Under the pieces are notes generated by a model that did not search any database, was not told the origin of the DNA, and worked only from the letters and a program-made list of their open reading frames with translations. Shown piece by piece: positions 51,206 through 61,400 of a stretch of DNA of 64,000 nucleotides (position 1 is the stretch's first letter; the number at the start of each line of letters is the position of its first letter). The DNA is from Schlesneria paludicola DSM 18645. GTDB taxonomy: Bacteria > Planctomycetota > Planctomycetia > Planctomycetales > Planctomycetaceae. The position numbers were made by a program, and so were the translations under genes. Location of the stretch: the NCBI GenBank assembly GCA_945876035.1, contig CAMCMU010000011.1, positions 1 to 64,000 of the forward strand. Direction: 5' to 3'.

Positions 51206-53419
51206 TCATGGCGATGTCACGAGAGGCAAGACGGCTATGCGTTCGGCAAGGACCGTGATCGGAACCGACTTGAAGGCGGGGGTACGTGATCGGGGATCGG
51301 ACGATCGGGGAACAAGAACGTTGCATTCGGGATAGTACATCGCCACGTTGCCTGGTCGTATTTTTTCAAACGACGTCGCAATGACTCGACGCATCTCCCC
51401 CGCCGAACTCTTCACTGTGACGAGTTGCCCCGATTGCAGACGCCATCGTGACAGGTCGTCGGGATGCATCAAGATCACGTGCCGCGATTCAATTCCGCGA
51501 TAAAGATCATACTCTTCATACACGACCGTATTGAACTGACCTTCGCTGCGGATCGTCATCAGTCGGAGTTGGTTCGGCTCACCCACCAGTTCCGGCAGAG
51601 CATGAGTTCGCAACTGGGCACGTCCGGTCTTGGTCGGGAATTGAGGCGTATAAAAAGTGCGTCCGGCAAGTTGAAACTCCTTTTTTGTTTCGTCGATGTC
51701 ACTGATTTCCTCAAAGCCCGGAACAACCTTCGCAATCGCTTCACGGATGCGGTTTGCGTTTTGCATCGATCGCCAATCAATGGGGCCTTGATCGCCCAAC
51801 ACGCCACTCGCAATGCGGCAGATGATTTCGATCTCGCTTCTCGGCCCGACGTGACGGGGTGGGCCACCGTCACTCAGTCGGATGAAATTGAACATCGATT
51901 CCTGCGTCGTCGATTGCGGTTCCTCGTCACGAGCCAATACCGGCAGGATCAGGGTCTCGTCGGCGAGGCCCTGTGCGTGGCCCGTGTTGAGTGTCGTGTT
52001 GAGATACACGAGCATCTCCAGTTGTTCCAGCGACGTCTTCGCGAAGGTGGCATCGGGGTTGGAGCCGTACAGGTTCCCGCCGAGACAGAAGCCGAACTTC
52101 AGTTCCTTCCGGCTGGAAGCCTCCATGCAGGCCAGCGTGTCGAGTCCGGCGGTCGTCGGAAGTTGCAGTCCGAAATGGGATTGCAGCCGCTCGAAAATCG
52201 CCTCCTTCAATTTCGGAGTCACTCCCATCGAGCCGATTCCCTGCACGTTGGAGTGACCTCGAATCGGTAGCAGACCCGCGTTCGGTCGCCCGACCATGCC
52301 TCGCAACAGTGCCAGATTGGCGATCGCTTCGACATTCTCGACACCATGCGCATGATGCGTGATTCCCATCGTCCACGTGAAGACCACGTTCTCCGCCGCC
52401 GCATAGCGCGTGGCAATCGCTTGGATGGCTTGCGGGCCGACCCCTGCCTTGCGATAGATGTCGTCCCAATCATGAGCGGCTAGACTCGCCTGTAGTTCGG
52501 GCCAGTGGTCACAGTATTTCGTCAGGAATTCCTCGTCGTGTGCCTGCATCTCGACGATCCGCTTCGCCACACCCGTCAGCAGTGCGAGATCACCGCCGAT
52601 GTGAGGCTGCACATACAACGAAGCAATCTTCGTTCCGAACAACAAACTGAAGGGATCGCTCGGGACACTGAAATTGACGAGCCCCGTTTCGACGATCGGG
52701 TTGATGACGACCACTTGGCCACCTGTGCGGCGAATATGTTTGAGCGTGGACATCAGACGCGGATGATTGCTCGCCGGATTCCCGCCGATGATGAACACCA
52801 GATCCGCGCGGTCGACATCCTCCAACACCAATGTGGCCGTTCCCGTCCCGAGAACACTGCTCAACCCAACACCGCTCGCCTGATGACAATAGAAACTGCA
52901 ATTATTGACGTTATTCGTACCAAACACGCGGGCGAAAACTTGCAACAAAAATCCCGCCTCATTCGAACTGCGACCGCTGAAGTACCAAAACGAGTCATCG
53001 GGCGCAATGCCCTGGAGCTTGCCAATGATCTTGGCAAACGCCTCATCCCACGTGATCGGCTGATAGTAGTTCTCGCCCTTGCGATGCAGCATCGGTTGAG
53101 TTAACCGTCCGCTCGTCTCAAGCTCTCTGGGCGAGAAGGACTGCAGTTGCGGGATCGAATACGTTTGGAAAAACTCCGGAGTGATCGCCCCCTGCATGTC
53201 GGCGACCATTGCCTGCAACGACTTTTTGCAGACCTCGGGAAAGACCCCTCGTTCGTTGACCATCCCCCCCTGCTGCCCTCCCATGCCGAGGGCACAGGTC
53301 TTGCAGGCATTCTTCGACCGCATCGCCTTCCACAATTTCCAAAACCCACCGGCTTCACGCGCCTTGCGAAACGCGTAAAGCATTGCAGGCCAGCCACCAC
53401 CGGTTTTGACTTTTCGCAT
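51206..53419 (-). CDS. YdeP/FdhF-type molybdopterin oxidoreductase
   Basis: 737 residues. The N-terminus has a reduced iron-sulfur motif (ACKTCALGMGGQQGG), as in YdeP-like proteins rather than true formate dehydrogenases. The molybdopterin domains follow (FSGRSSNEAGF, IIGGNPASNHPRLMSTL, GRPNAGLLPIRGHSNVQGI, LGGNLYGSNPDATFA) and the C-terminal dinucleotide-binding domain (ILMHPDDLSRWRLQSGQLV) ends it. The usual Cys or Sec ligand of Mo is not obvious. The electron acceptor and substrate are unknown; YdeP has been associated with acid resistance in E. coli. It stands alone, convergent with the DUF1501 gene. Confidence 0.85.
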   Translation of the reverse strand: MRKVKTGGGWPAMLYAFRKAREAGGFWKLWKAMRSKNACKTCALGMGGQQGGMVNERGVFPEVCKKSLQAMVADMQGAITPEFFQTYSIPQLQSFSPRELETSGRLTQPMLHRKGENYYQPITWDEAFAKIIGKLQGIAPDDSFWYFSGRSSNEAGFLLQVFARVFGTNNVNNCSFYCHQASGVGLSSVLGTGTATLVLEDVDRADLVFIIGGNPASNHPRLMSTLKHIRRTGGQVVVINPIVETGLVNFSVPSDPFSLLFGTKIASLYVQPHIGGDLALLTGVAKRIVEMQAHDEEFLTKYCDHWPELQASLAAHDWDDIYRKAGVGPQAIQAIATRYAAAENVVFTWTMGITHHAHGVENVEAIANLALLRGMVGRPNAGLLPIRGHSNVQGIGSMGVTPKLKEAIFERLQSHFGLQLPTTAGLDTLACMEASSRKELKFGFCLGGNLYGSNPDATFAKTSLEQLEMLVYLNTTLNTGHAQGLADETLILPVLARDEEPQSTTQESMFNFIRLSDGGPPRHVGPRSEIEIICRIASGVLGDQGPIDWRSMQNANRIREAIAKVVPGFEEISDIDETKKEFQLAGRTFYTPQFPTKTGRAQLRTHALPELVGEPNQLRLMTIRSEGQFNTVVYEEYDLYRGIESRHVILMHPDDLSRWRLQSGQLVTVKSSAGEMRRVIATSFEKIRPGNVAMYYPECNVLVPRSSDPRSRTPAFKSVPITVLAERIAVLPLVTSP

Positions 53420-53717
53420 CAGAAGGAGACCTCTTCGTCAAAGAACAATTCCTCGGTACACACGTCACGAAGGACGCCGTAGCCCGCACGATCCGTAATT
53501 GTAGAAGTGGCCGCGAGCCACCTCAACCGCAATCTTGGGGAAGTTTCTCTAACGCCGTTGAAGCAGTTTCGATCCTTCCGCGATTTCCTCACAATTCCTC
53601 CCGCGGCAAAAACGCAGAGGTCATCACCACGTGCGGGATCGAGGGGAGTCGCCGACCGCGACACCTACGCAGGAAAACACTCCTCGAAAAGTTCTCGAGA
53701 TTGAACGTCTGGCCAGT

Positions 53718-54551
53718 TCACTCCCGGGTGGATCCCGATCCAAACTCGCGAACGCGGCGTGACACAATTTGTGGCGGCCACGGAAAGAAGGAACTGGTGC
53801 GTGTTTGATAGGCCGCATACTCAGGACGACGGTCGATAATCGTCTTCTCCAGCAGTGTCACTCCGGATACCTTGAGCAACAAAAACGACATCAGTAGCGG
53901 ACTGACGATTGTCCACGCCGCGCCACCGGCGAGGGCGATGATGTACAAGCCCCACCAGACGCAGAAGTCACCAAAGTAATTCGGATGTCGAGTCAGCCGC
54001 CAGAGGCCGCGGTCCAGGACTCGGCCAGCGTTTTGCGGATCCGCTTGAAATCGGGCCATCTGAAAATCGCCGACCGCTTCAAAGGTCAGCCCGATGCACC
54101 ATAAGACGATGCCGATCAGGTCGAACCAACCGCGAGGAATCGTTGATGCCGTGACCAACGCCGCTTGAATTGGCATCGAGACAATCCACAGGATGAGGCC
54201 CTGCAATAGAAAAACCGTCAACAAACTGATCCACCAAAAATGTGGGCCATGATTTTCTCGCATCGCGCGATAGCGGCGATCTTCAAGGTGGCCCCAATTG
54301 CGCCACAGCAGGTACAGCGACAGCCGCAAACCCCAGACTGTCGTCAACGTGACGAGCCACCACGATCGCTCGAACACTGGTGCCCGGGGAGTCGATGCCA
54401 GTGCAAACCACGTCACGAGGACGAAACCTGTTCCCCAAAACGGATCGACGACGCTGGCATCGCGACGTATGAGGCTCAGCAACCACAAACAGGTCATCGT
54501 GGCCATCACAAGCAGCAGCGAACTCAGCAGCAGCATCGTCAAGGGCATCAT
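53718..54551 (-). CDS. DUF1295 membrane protein (steroid 5-alpha-reductase-like fold)
   Basis: 277 residues with about seven hydrophobic segments. LIRRDASVVDPFWGTGFVLV, VWGLRLSLYLLWRNWG and, near the end, RGLWRLTRHPNYFGDFCVWWG match DUF1295/isoprenylcysteine-methyltransferase-like membrane enzymes. It is the last gene of the seven-gene operon and overlaps the preceding methyltransferase gene by 4 bases (ATGA). In related clusters it accompanies CFA-like enzymes; a membrane-lipid reductase or transferase role is inferred. Confidence 0.85.
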   Translation of the reverse strand: MMPLTMLLLSSLLLVMATMTCLWLLSLIRRDASVVDPFWGTGFVLVTWFALASTPRAPVFERSWWLVTLTTVWGLRLSLYLLWRNWGHLEDRRYRAMRENHGPHFWWISLLTVFLLQGLILWIVSMPIQAALVTASTIPRGWFDLIGIVLWCIGLTFEAVGDFQMARFQADPQNAGRVLDRGLWRLTRHPNYFGDFCVWWGLYIIALAGGAAWTIVSPLLMSFLLLKVSGVTLLEKTIIDRRPEYAAYQTRTSSFFPWPPQIVSRRVREFGSGSTRE

Positions 54552-55603
54552 GGTTTCTCACGGGTCTGCTGTAACAGAGAATGTGACACGAACCATTCAC
54601 TCCCGCCGGCGTAGCCGAAGAGTTCCGCCACCGCGAGAAAGAACAGACGCCAGCGGTAAAACCAACGTCGAGCTGAGTCGCGGCCGTAGGTCGCTTCCAG
54701 AATCGGCAAGACCTCTGTGCGGTGAGCATCCAGATTCGCGAGCCAGGCTTCGGAGGTCCGTTGATAATTGGTGCCGGACCAACGCCATTGCCGCACAACG
54801 GTCAGATGCCGATCGAACTGTCGCAACATGTTCTCGCTGGGCATCAAGCCGCCGGTAAAGAAATAACGGCCCATCCAGTTCGCGTCGCCCTCCGTTTCAA
54901 ACGGATACGCGAATTGCCGATGGCAAAAATGGTGTACGAACAGTTTTCCGTCTGGCTTCAGCCACGATGCAACCTGCTCCAGCAACTGCTCATAGTTCCG
55001 CATATGTTCGAACATCTCGACGGAGACGATCCGATCAAAGTGGCTCGGCTCAGCGACGAACTGATTCATATCGGCAGTGATGATCTGCAAATTCGTCAGT
55101 CGGCGTGAGGCCGCTTCTGTTTCGATGAATCGCCGTTGCGAAGCGGAGTTGGAGATCGCCACGATCCGACTGTTGCGAAACCGCTCGGCGATCCACAGCG
55201 ACAGCGAACCCCAGCCACAACCGAGCTCCAAAATCGTCTGACCATCGGCAAGATCAGCGCGTTCACAGGTGATCGCCAGTGATGCGGCTTCGGCCTCCGC
55301 CAACAAGATCTCCGCTGTCGGCCAAAAACAGGAGCTGTATTTGCGATGCGGCCCGAGAACTGCTGCGAAAAACTCTGGCGGCAATTCGTAATGCTGCTCG
55401 TTGGCTTTTTCAGGAACAGGTGCAATCGGCCCCGACCGCATCGACTCGACGAGTGCCGAAATCGTCCCTGAATTGGTGATTTTCTGGCCGCGATCGCAGC
55501 CGCGCAGACGTTGCGCGCACAACTGACGAATGGCCGCGCGCGTGATCGCATCCGGGACCCACCCGCGTTCTACGGCATCAAGGCTCAAGGACAGCAGACT
55601 CAT
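54548..55603 (-). CDS. CFA-family SAM-dependent methyltransferase, short form
   Basis: 351 residues. Motif I is ILELGCGWGSLSLWIAERF; the bicarbonate-site residues of CFA synthases are matched by SSCFW (Cys, shifted one place), VSVEMFEHMRNYEQ (Glu) and LFVHHFCH (His). It lacks the N-terminal domain of full CFA synthase. The ATG at 55603 overlaps the stop of the upstream gene in ATGA, and the stop overlaps the DUF1295 start the same way. A lipid methyltransferase acting with the neighbouring CFA-like enzyme is inferred. Confidence 0.88.
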   Translation of the reverse strand: MSLLSLSLDAVERGWVPDAITRAAIRQLCAQRLRGCDRGQKITNSGTISALVESMRSGPIAPVPEKANEQHYELPPEFFAAVLGPHRKYSSCFWPTAEILLAEAEAASLAITCERADLADGQTILELGCGWGSLSLWIAERFRNSRIVAISNSASQRRFIETEAASRRLTNLQIITADMNQFVAEPSHFDRIVSVEMFEHMRNYEQLLEQVASWLKPDGKLFVHHFCHRQFAYPFETEGDANWMGRYFFTGGLMPSENMLRQFDRHLTVVRQWRWSGTNYQRTSEAWLANLDAHRTEVLPILEATYGRDSARRWFYRWRLFFLAVAELFGYAGGSEWFVSHSLLQQTREKP

Positions 55604-56916
55604 AACGGACACCACTCCGCCGCACGGCGGCCAATGTGGATCGGATCGCGTTGGCAGAGAGGTTTGTCAAATTGAATTTGCACAACGCCGGTGTAACGTT
55701 CTTCGAATGCCGCCTCACAATAACTCAGGTAATAATCCCACATCCGAATGAACCTGTGGGGATAACCCAGAGCGAGCACATCCGTCACTCGTGCGTGAAA
55801 TCGTTGCCTCCATTCTCGCAGAGTCTGAGCGTAATGCATGCCGAAGTCCTCGGCATGAACAAACCGCAAATCGGTCGCACGGGCCGTTGATTCCAGTATC
55901 GAACTTATGGACGGCAGGCAACCGCCGGGAAAGACGTAGCGTTGAATGAAATCGACAGACCGCAAATACTGCGCGTATCGTCGATCGGGCATCACGATCC
56001 CTTGTAGTACGAATGTCCCACCCGGCTGAAGCAGTTCGCTGCACTTACCAAAGTAATTGTCGAAGTAGCGATGCCCGACCGCTTCGATCATCTCCACTGA
56101 GACGAGCTTGTCAAACTGACCGGTCAGGTCGCGATAGTCCTGCAGCAACAACGTCACACGATCCGATAACCCGGCGTCGACGATGCGTTGCTGAGCCACA
56201 TCAAACTGCTGCTGCGAGATCGTCGTCGTTGTGACTCGGGAGCCGTATTTGACGGCCGCATGAATCGCGAGACCGCCCCAGCCGGTGCCAATCTCCAGCA
56301 GATGATCGTTCGGCTGCAGATCAAGCTTGCGGCAGATACGGTCCATTTTTTCCAGCGATGCGTCGTGGAGAGTACTCGTCGGCGTCAGAAAAATGCCGCT
56401 TGAATACGACAGTGTTTCGTCGAGCATCAGCCGAAAGAATTCATTCCCTAAATCGTAATGCGCCCGAATGTTTCGCTGGCTCCCCGACCGACTATTCGCG
56501 TGCCAACTGTGGTACAGCCGATGGAACAGCTTGGTGATTCGCGACAGACCGCGTTCGAGTTGATCCGTTATCGGAAGGTTTCGCAAGAAAATCCGAAAGA
56601 ACGCCGTCAAGTCGTCACAGTCCCAGTCACCGCGGAGATACGACTCGGCGACGGACAAGCTTCCGCCGAGGACCGCGTGCCGGTAGAAGCTCGGATTGCG
56701 CACATCGAGACGTGCCTGCACATCGCCTCCCAGGCCAAGCGTGGTCGATCCCGACGAATCGGTTATCTGGATTGTTCCGCCACGCAGACACCCCAACTTC
56801 TGGACGAGCAATCGCCGCGCGAATCGATTCACATAACCCCGATTCGCCGACACGGGAGTGGAATCGTGATCGTCCGAGGGGACCTTTGAATGTTTGAAAG
56901 CGAACACAGTACTCAT
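55600..56916 (-). CDS. CFA-family fatty-acid methyltransferase, divergent active site
   Basis: 438 residues, with the full two-domain CFA layout: N-terminal lipid-binding domain ([20 protein letters not shown]) and SAM domain ([31 protein letters not shown]). Compared with E. coli CFA synthase, Cys139 aligns with Ser (LSYSSGIF) and His266 with Gln (FVLQGIVM), while Glu239 (SVEMIEAVG) and the later Tyr are kept. This suggests methyl transfer without normal cyclopropane formation, as for other fatty-acid methylases in light-induced clusters. It overlaps both neighbours by ATGA. Confidence 0.88.
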   Translation of the reverse strand: MSTVFAFKHSKVPSDDHDSTPVSANRGYVNRFARRLLVQKLGCLRGGTIQITDSSGSTTLGLGGDVQARLDVRNPSFYRHAVLGGSLSVAESYLRGDWDCDDLTAFFRIFLRNLPITDQLERGLSRITKLFHRLYHSWHANSRSGSQRNIRAHYDLGNEFFRLMLDETLSYSSGIFLTPTSTLHDASLEKMDRICRKLDLQPNDHLLEIGTGWGGLAIHAAVKYGSRVTTTTISQQQFDVAQQRIVDAGLSDRVTLLLQDYRDLTGQFDKLVSVEMIEAVGHRYFDNYFGKCSELLQPGGTFVLQGIVMPDRRYAQYLRSVDFIQRYVFPGGCLPSISSILESTARATDLRFVHAEDFGMHYAQTLREWRQRFHARVTDVLALGYPHRFIRMWDYYLSYCEAAFEERYTGVVQIQFDKPLCQRDPIHIGRRAAEWCPL

Positions 56917-57764
56917 GGCGTCGAATTCTTCGAGGGTGAAAATTCAGGATTAGACACAGTCGCGATGGAGACGGTTTGTCCCGGATGCGGCACAACAGGG
57001 ACTTGCTTGATCCACAGCCGCAACGCTTGCCAATAAATGCCGACGAAGATCTGTATCGTGATCAGCGGGTATCGCAACAACATCCGCGTCAGCTGCCACT
57101 GCGTCATCGGCCGTTGTTGCAAAGCCAACGTCGCATCGAATTGCTTGCTGCGGTCCACGTAGTTTTCGATCGAGACCATCAGCCGTTTGCCTGGTTCAGT
57201 GACCCGCCAACGATACGTCATGTTCATCGGAAAAAATGGCGAAACGTGAAACTCCTTAGAGTGCTCAAATCGCCCGGTCCGCGGCCGCTCCGTTTTGCGC
57301 CCTTGTTTGTCATCGCTTTCGGCTGAGACACCGGCCCCACCGACAAAGTTTAGCACGTAGCTGTGCTTCTCGTTCCACGGCGTGTTGTTGACTTCCGCGA
57401 CAACGCATTCGACTCTCTCGCCAGACGCATCGAAGCAGAAATAGAAGCTGACCGGATTCATACCGAATCCGAAGTACCGAAAGTTGGTCAGCAATCCGAT
57501 CGGCCCGACAAGACACTGTCCCGTCCGTTGCTGCACCAACTCGCGGACGCAGTCGGCCAGTGGACGAACCGCATCGCCCATGTAGTCGGCGCGCCGAAAC
57601 CAAGCGATCGCCGGCCAGCGAGTTGACCAGCAGCCACGACGTCCGAACAACGAATCCAATTCGGAGAGATCCACGAAAGCCAGAAACAACCGGTATCGAA
57701 ACGAATGCTCGACCGGAGTAAGTCGCTGATGCCGCACCACGCCTTCATAAAGGCAACTTCTCAT
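56913..57764 (-). CDS. DUF1365 protein
   Basis: 283 residues. It starts [20 protein letters not shown] and continues [16 protein letters not shown]-like (observed [20 protein letters not shown]) and [19 protein letters not shown], then [29 protein letters not shown] and the closing hydrophobic [21 protein letters not shown]1365 genes nearly always neighbour CFA-like genes, and their function in fatty-acid modification is unproved. The ATG at 57764 overlaps the FAD-oxidoreductase stop (ATGA). Confidence 0.9.
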   Translation of the reverse strand: MRSCLYEGVVRHQRLTPVEHSFRYRLFLAFVDLSELDSLFGRRGCWSTRWPAIAWFRRADYMGDAVRPLADCVRELVQQRTGQCLVGPIGLLTNFRYFGFGMNPVSFYFCFDASGERVECVVAEVNNTPWNEKHSYVLNFVGGAGVSAESDDKQGRKTERPRTGRFEHSKEFHVSPFFPMNMTYRWRVTEPGKRLMVSIENYVDRSKQFDATLALQQRPMTQWQLTRMLLRYPLITIQIFVGIYWQALRLWIKQVPVVPHPGQTVSIATVSNPEFSPSKNSTP

Positions 57765-59038
57765 GTGCTCGCCTCCTGAGGCAGGAGCGCGTCGCAAACT
57801 CGCAGGGCACTGACCACGCCATCTTCGTGGAAGCCGTTGCCCCAATAGGCTCCACAGTATGAGGTCCGATTGACGTTAATCAGTTCGTGATGCCGAGCCT
57901 GCGCGGCGGCTCTGCGAACAGTGAAGATTGGATGGTGGTACTCGAATCGCCGCAGTACCTTCGCCGGGTCAATCTGCTTATCACTGTTGAGCGTCACGTT
58001 AAAAACGTGCTTTGATTGAAGATGCTGAAGCAGATTCATTTGATAAGTCACGGTGGCCGCCCCCAAGGCCTCCGTGTTGTTCCATCGCTGACCGGTGAGG
58101 CGATAATTCCAACTGGCCCAAGCATGTCGTCGCTTCGGCAACACCGACCTGTCGGTATGCAAGACCGCGATGTTGCGTTCATACGGAAACTCCGACAATA
58201 CCTCTCGCTCAACAGTCGTCGGATCGGAAAGCGACCGCAACGCTTGATCGCTATGACAGGCAAAAACAAGGTGATCGAAACATTCTGAGGGGCCTCCCTG
58301 TGGCTTAACGCAGATCATTTCCGGAGATCGAATCACCTGTTGAATTGGCGTCTTGAGGCGAACGCAATCGTGAAACCGTTTGGCCATTTTCACAACATAC
58401 GTCCGCGAACCACCGTCAATCACGCGCCACGTCGGTCGATGGCGAATGCTGAGCAAGCCGTGATTACGATAGAACTCAACAATAAATCGGATCGGAAAGT
58501 TTTCAAACGTCCCGACCGGGCATGACCAAATCGCAGCACCCATCGGCAGCAAATAATATTCGGCAAACTCACGCGAATAGTGCTGCTTTGCGAGAAACTC
58601 GCCGACCGTTGTCTCGTGCGTCGCAGGCCGACTCAGAATCAACTCTGGCGTTTCACGATTGAAACGCAGGATGTCTCGCAACATCCGATAAAAGCGGGGA
58701 CGCAGCAAGTTGCGCCGTTGAGCAAAAAGTCCATTCAAAGACGAGCCGTTGTACTCCAAATTCGCCGTATCGCATCGCACGCTGAAACTCATCGATGTCG
58801 GACGCGACGGGACACCGAGTTCGTTCAATAATTGTACAAAATTTGGGTACGTCCGATCGTTGAAGACAATGAACCCGGTGTCGATCACCTGCCGCTCCCC
58901 TTGAACTTCGACATCGACCGTCTGCGTGTGTCCACCCAAATAATCATTGGCCTCAAACACCGTGATGTCATGCCATGGGCTCAGCCGATACGCCGCCGTC
59001 AGACCGGAAATTCCAGCTCCAATAATCGCGATCTTCAT
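57761..59038 (-). CDS. FAD-dependent amine-oxidase/desaturase-like oxidoreductase
   Basis: 425 residues. It begins with the dinucleotide-binding [20 protein letters not shown] and [17 protein letters not shown], then [19 protein letters not shown], and ends with the FAD-contacting [18 protein letters not shown]. This is the family in LitR- or sigmaE-controlled clusters, where it is thought to oxidise fatty acyl chains. The start has AGAGGA about 10 bases upstream, overlapping the stop of the beta-propeller gene (14-base gap). Confidence 0.9.
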   Translation of the reverse strand: MKIAIIGAGISGLTAAYRLSPWHDITVFEANDYLGGHTQTVDVEVQGERQVIDTGFIVFNDRTYPNFVQLLNELGVPSRPTSMSFSVRCDTANLEYNGSSLNGLFAQRRNLLRPRFYRMLRDILRFNRETPELILSRPATHETTVGEFLAKQHYSREFAEYYLLPMGAAIWSCPVGTFENFPIRFIVEFYRNHGLLSIRHRPTWRVIDGGSRTYVVKMAKRFHDCVRLKTPIQQVIRSPEMICVKPQGGPSECFDHLVFACHSDQALRSLSDPTTVEREVLSEFPYERNIAVLHTDRSVLPKRRHAWASWNYRLTGQRWNNTEALGAATVTYQMNLLQHLQSKHVFNVTLNSDKQIDPAKVLRRFEYHHPIFTVRRAAAQARHHELINVNRTSYCGAYWGNGFHEDGVVSALRVCDALLPQEAST

Positions 59039-59052
59039 GACAGCTGCGTCCT

Positions 59053-60336
59053 CTACTCAGGCGGGGCGGACCAACGAAAGACCGCCACACCATTCAGGTC
59101 ACGCACAAAAACCTCGTCCCCGCAAACGGCCAAGTGGGCCCAGGTCGGTGAATCGCTGATGTGCCGCTGACCAAGCAGCTCAAACTTTTCCGGATTCGCC
59201 CGGATGAGCAACAGATCACCGCGTTCATCGAGCGCCAATATTTTTGGGCCTTGGGCGACCAAGCTCCAGTACTTGCCGAACGGCTGAGTGATCCAACGCT
59301 CTTTGCCGGTCGCGAGTTCAATGCAAGCGAAACGCCCGTTTTTCAGATGCGTATAAATGTGGCGGTCGATAACGACCGGTGTGGACATGTACCCCTGCAC
59401 TTTGTTAGTCCAGCGTTCGGTCACCGAGATTGTCTTGCCGGCGGTGGATGCCGCGTCGCTCTGGGTCAGATCGAACAACCAAGATTTTCCGCCATAGCTG
59501 CTGGTGAAGACCGCATCGCCGACCACCAGCGGCGTGAGGATATTCATGCCGCGAAAGGCTTCGATTTTTTGCGACCAAAGTTCCATGCCGGTGGCCTCCT
59601 CAACGCCTACGAGTTTGTCGCGTGTCTGCACGAGGAACTGCGACTGTCCCACGATTGTCGCTTTCAGGGGAGAAGAGAACGCGCTGCCATGCATGCCGCC
59701 ACTGTCTTGCAGCGATCGCCACACCGTCGCGCCGTTGCGTTTGTTGAGTTTTACGAACGAGGCGCCAGCTTGAACGTAAACGTTCTCGCCATCGACCAGC
59801 GGAGAGGACACGAATCCAAACGTCGGCAACGGCGACTTGAAACGCTCAACAAAATCGACGCGCCAACGCTCCGTGCCAGTGGTGGTATCGAGGCAGACCA
59901 GCACCTCACGGATCCCAGCGACAAACAGCGATTCGCCATCGCAGGCTGGCGTCGCTCGAATCCACTCGCCATTCTCTCGGGCAAAGAACGGAACGGATGT
60001 CGCTCCGGGCCACGCGGCCGACCACAAAACCGCTCCACCGATTCGAGACAACGCCTGCACGACCTCCGTTGTTTTGTCGCGAGTCTCCGTCACGAAGATG
60101 CGATCCTCTCCGACAATCGGCCCGGAATAGCTCGGCATCAACTCAACGCGCCATTGTTCAACGAGCGTGACCGAGTCGATGCGATCTGGCCAAAGGGGGA
60201 GTACCGCCGCTTGCCCATCGCGAGACGGACCGCGCCACTGTGACCACGTGGCGTCGAGGTCTGATCCACACAAAGTCGGAGGCATTCCAAAGAGACCCGC
60301 GACAAACATCGCAAAACCGATTGGGAGTAATCGCAT
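59053..60336 (-). CDS. Exported PQQ-type beta-propeller repeat protein
   Basis: 427 residues. Signal peptide (about 1-24). WSQWRGPSRDGQ is a hallmark of planctomycete BamB-like propellers, followed by blades such as VCLDTTTGTERWRVDF, VKLNKRNGATVWRS, VGVEEATGMELWSQ and IELATGKERWITQ. The binding partner is unknown. The start at 60336 has TTGAGGC 6 bases upstream, and its gene follows the regulator gene by 7 bases, so it is embedded in the operon. It is not part of this cluster in the bacteria where I know the cluster. Confidence 0.85.
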   Translation of the reverse strand: MRLLPIGFAMFVAGLFGMPPTLCGSDLDATWSQWRGPSRDGQAAVLPLWPDRIDSVTLVEQWRVELMPSYSGPIVGEDRIFVTETRDKTTEVVQALSRIGGAVLWSAAWPGATSVPFFARENGEWIRATPACDGESLFVAGIREVLVCLDTTTGTERWRVDFVERFKSPLPTFGFVSSPLVDGENVYVQAGASFVKLNKRNGATVWRSLQDSGGMHGSAFSSPLKATIVGQSQFLVQTRDKLVGVEEATGMELWSQKIEAFRGMNILTPLVVGDAVFTSSYGGKSWLFDLTQSDAASTAGKTISVTERWTNKVQGYMSTPVVIDRHIYTHLKNGRFACIELATGKERWITQPFGKYWSLVAQGPKILALDERGDLLLIRANPEKFELLGQRHISDSPTWAHLAVCGDEVFVRDLNGVAVFRWSAPPE

Positions 60337-60343
60337 AAACGCC

Positions 60344-61228
60344 TCAAGCCTTGTTGCGTGTCGATTCCGGTTGTCTTCGCCAGGTATGGGCAAAGTCTTC
60401 TAGATGCCGCATCGTGTCGCAAAATGCCGAGTAGCGAAGCCGTGTCCGGATCTCGGGTGTGAGAACCCGGCCACCGACAACAATCGCTGTCTTGGTTTTC
60501 ATGCCAGTCGTAAACAGTCGATGAAACCCGTCCACGAATGCCGCTTCGTCGGCGATGAATGAAACGCTTAACCAGAAGAGATCTGGTGAGTGCTTCTCAA
60601 TCGCCTTCACGATCGAATCGAAAGGGATAGACGTCCCGAGCAACCGCGCATCCCAAGCAGCCGAGCGCAGCACAATCTCGGCCATCGTGACCGGCAGAAT
60701 ATATTGATCCCCTTCGATCGTCGCTCCCAACGCAACGAAGTTCCGATCGGGGGCGACTTGTTTGGATCGAAGTTCATGAAGCAGGCGGAGCATCGCCTGA
60801 CAAGCCGCTCGCTCTTGATAAACCTCCGCTTGGTGACACTCCCACTTTTGGCCGATTTTTCGAAAGGCGGCAGAAATCACCTCGTCAAAAATCCCGCTCA
60901 CCGACTCACCCTTCAGAAACAAATCAAAAAAAATCGCGTGACAGGCGAGATCGTTCCCTGCCAAAAGCGCCTCCGTCAATCGCTCGACGCTTTCTTCGAT
61001 CCGACCCGCCTTTCGATCCATCGTCGCCGGCATCGATAGGATCCGAGGCTCAACCACGGCGTGATTCTGTTCGCGAACGAAACGCAATGCCTCCTGAATC
61101 GGAATCCGTCGATGGCCGCCTCCGGTCTTGACCGTCTGGAGCATCCCCTGATCGCACCAACGCTTGAGCGAAGATTCGCTGACACCAATCGCCACAGCCA
61201 CTTGCTTCGGAGACAGAAGTCGTTCCAT
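60344..61228 (-). CDS. MerR-type regulator with degenerate B12-binding domain (LitR/CarH-like)
   Basis: 294 residues. The N-terminal HTH reads MERLLSPKQVAVAIGVSESS and RWCDQGMLQTVKTGGGHRRI, as in CarH/LitR. The helical B12-sensing motif W-x9-EH is W-x9-ER here (KWECHQAEVYQER), and the cobalamin-ligating E-x-H-x-x-G is GDQYILP (His to Tyr, Gly to Pro). Domain order and spacing are otherwise normal. Loss of both suggests it does not bind B12 in the usual way. It is the first gene of the seven-gene operon and presumably controls it and the divergent SRPBCC/photolyase genes. The ATG at 61228 is preferred; no strong SD. Confidence 0.88.
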   Translation of the reverse strand: MERLLSPKQVAVAIGVSESSLKRWCDQGMLQTVKTGGGHRRIPIQEALRFVREQNHAVVEPRILSMPATMDRKAGRIEESVERLTEALLAGNDLACHAIFFDLFLKGESVSGIFDEVISAAFRKIGQKWECHQAEVYQERAACQAMLRLLHELRSKQVAPDRNFVALGATIEGDQYILPVTMAEIVLRSAAWDARLLGTSIPFDSIVKAIEKHSPDLFWLSVSFIADEAAFVDGFHRLFTTGMKTKTAIVVGGRVLTPEIRTRLRYSAFCDTMRHLEDFAHTWRRQPESTRNKA

Positions 61229-61400
61229 GAGTTCACACGAAAATAAACGAGCGTAAGAAGTAGTGATCAGCACCAGACTGGCAGCAACCTAACACAACAA
61301 ACAGGTGAGAGCAACTTTACAATAACGTCCAATACGTCCTCACGGAATGCGGACGAAGCAATTCATAGACATGAGGCCTGCCCCTCCGTAAATCATAGCC

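Noticed and set aside
53419-53664. 81-codon frame that ends in TGATG overlap with the molybdopterin oxidoreductase start
   Set aside because: The overlap is attractive, but the protein is Arg-rich, has no family resemblance and no SD; chance is more likely.
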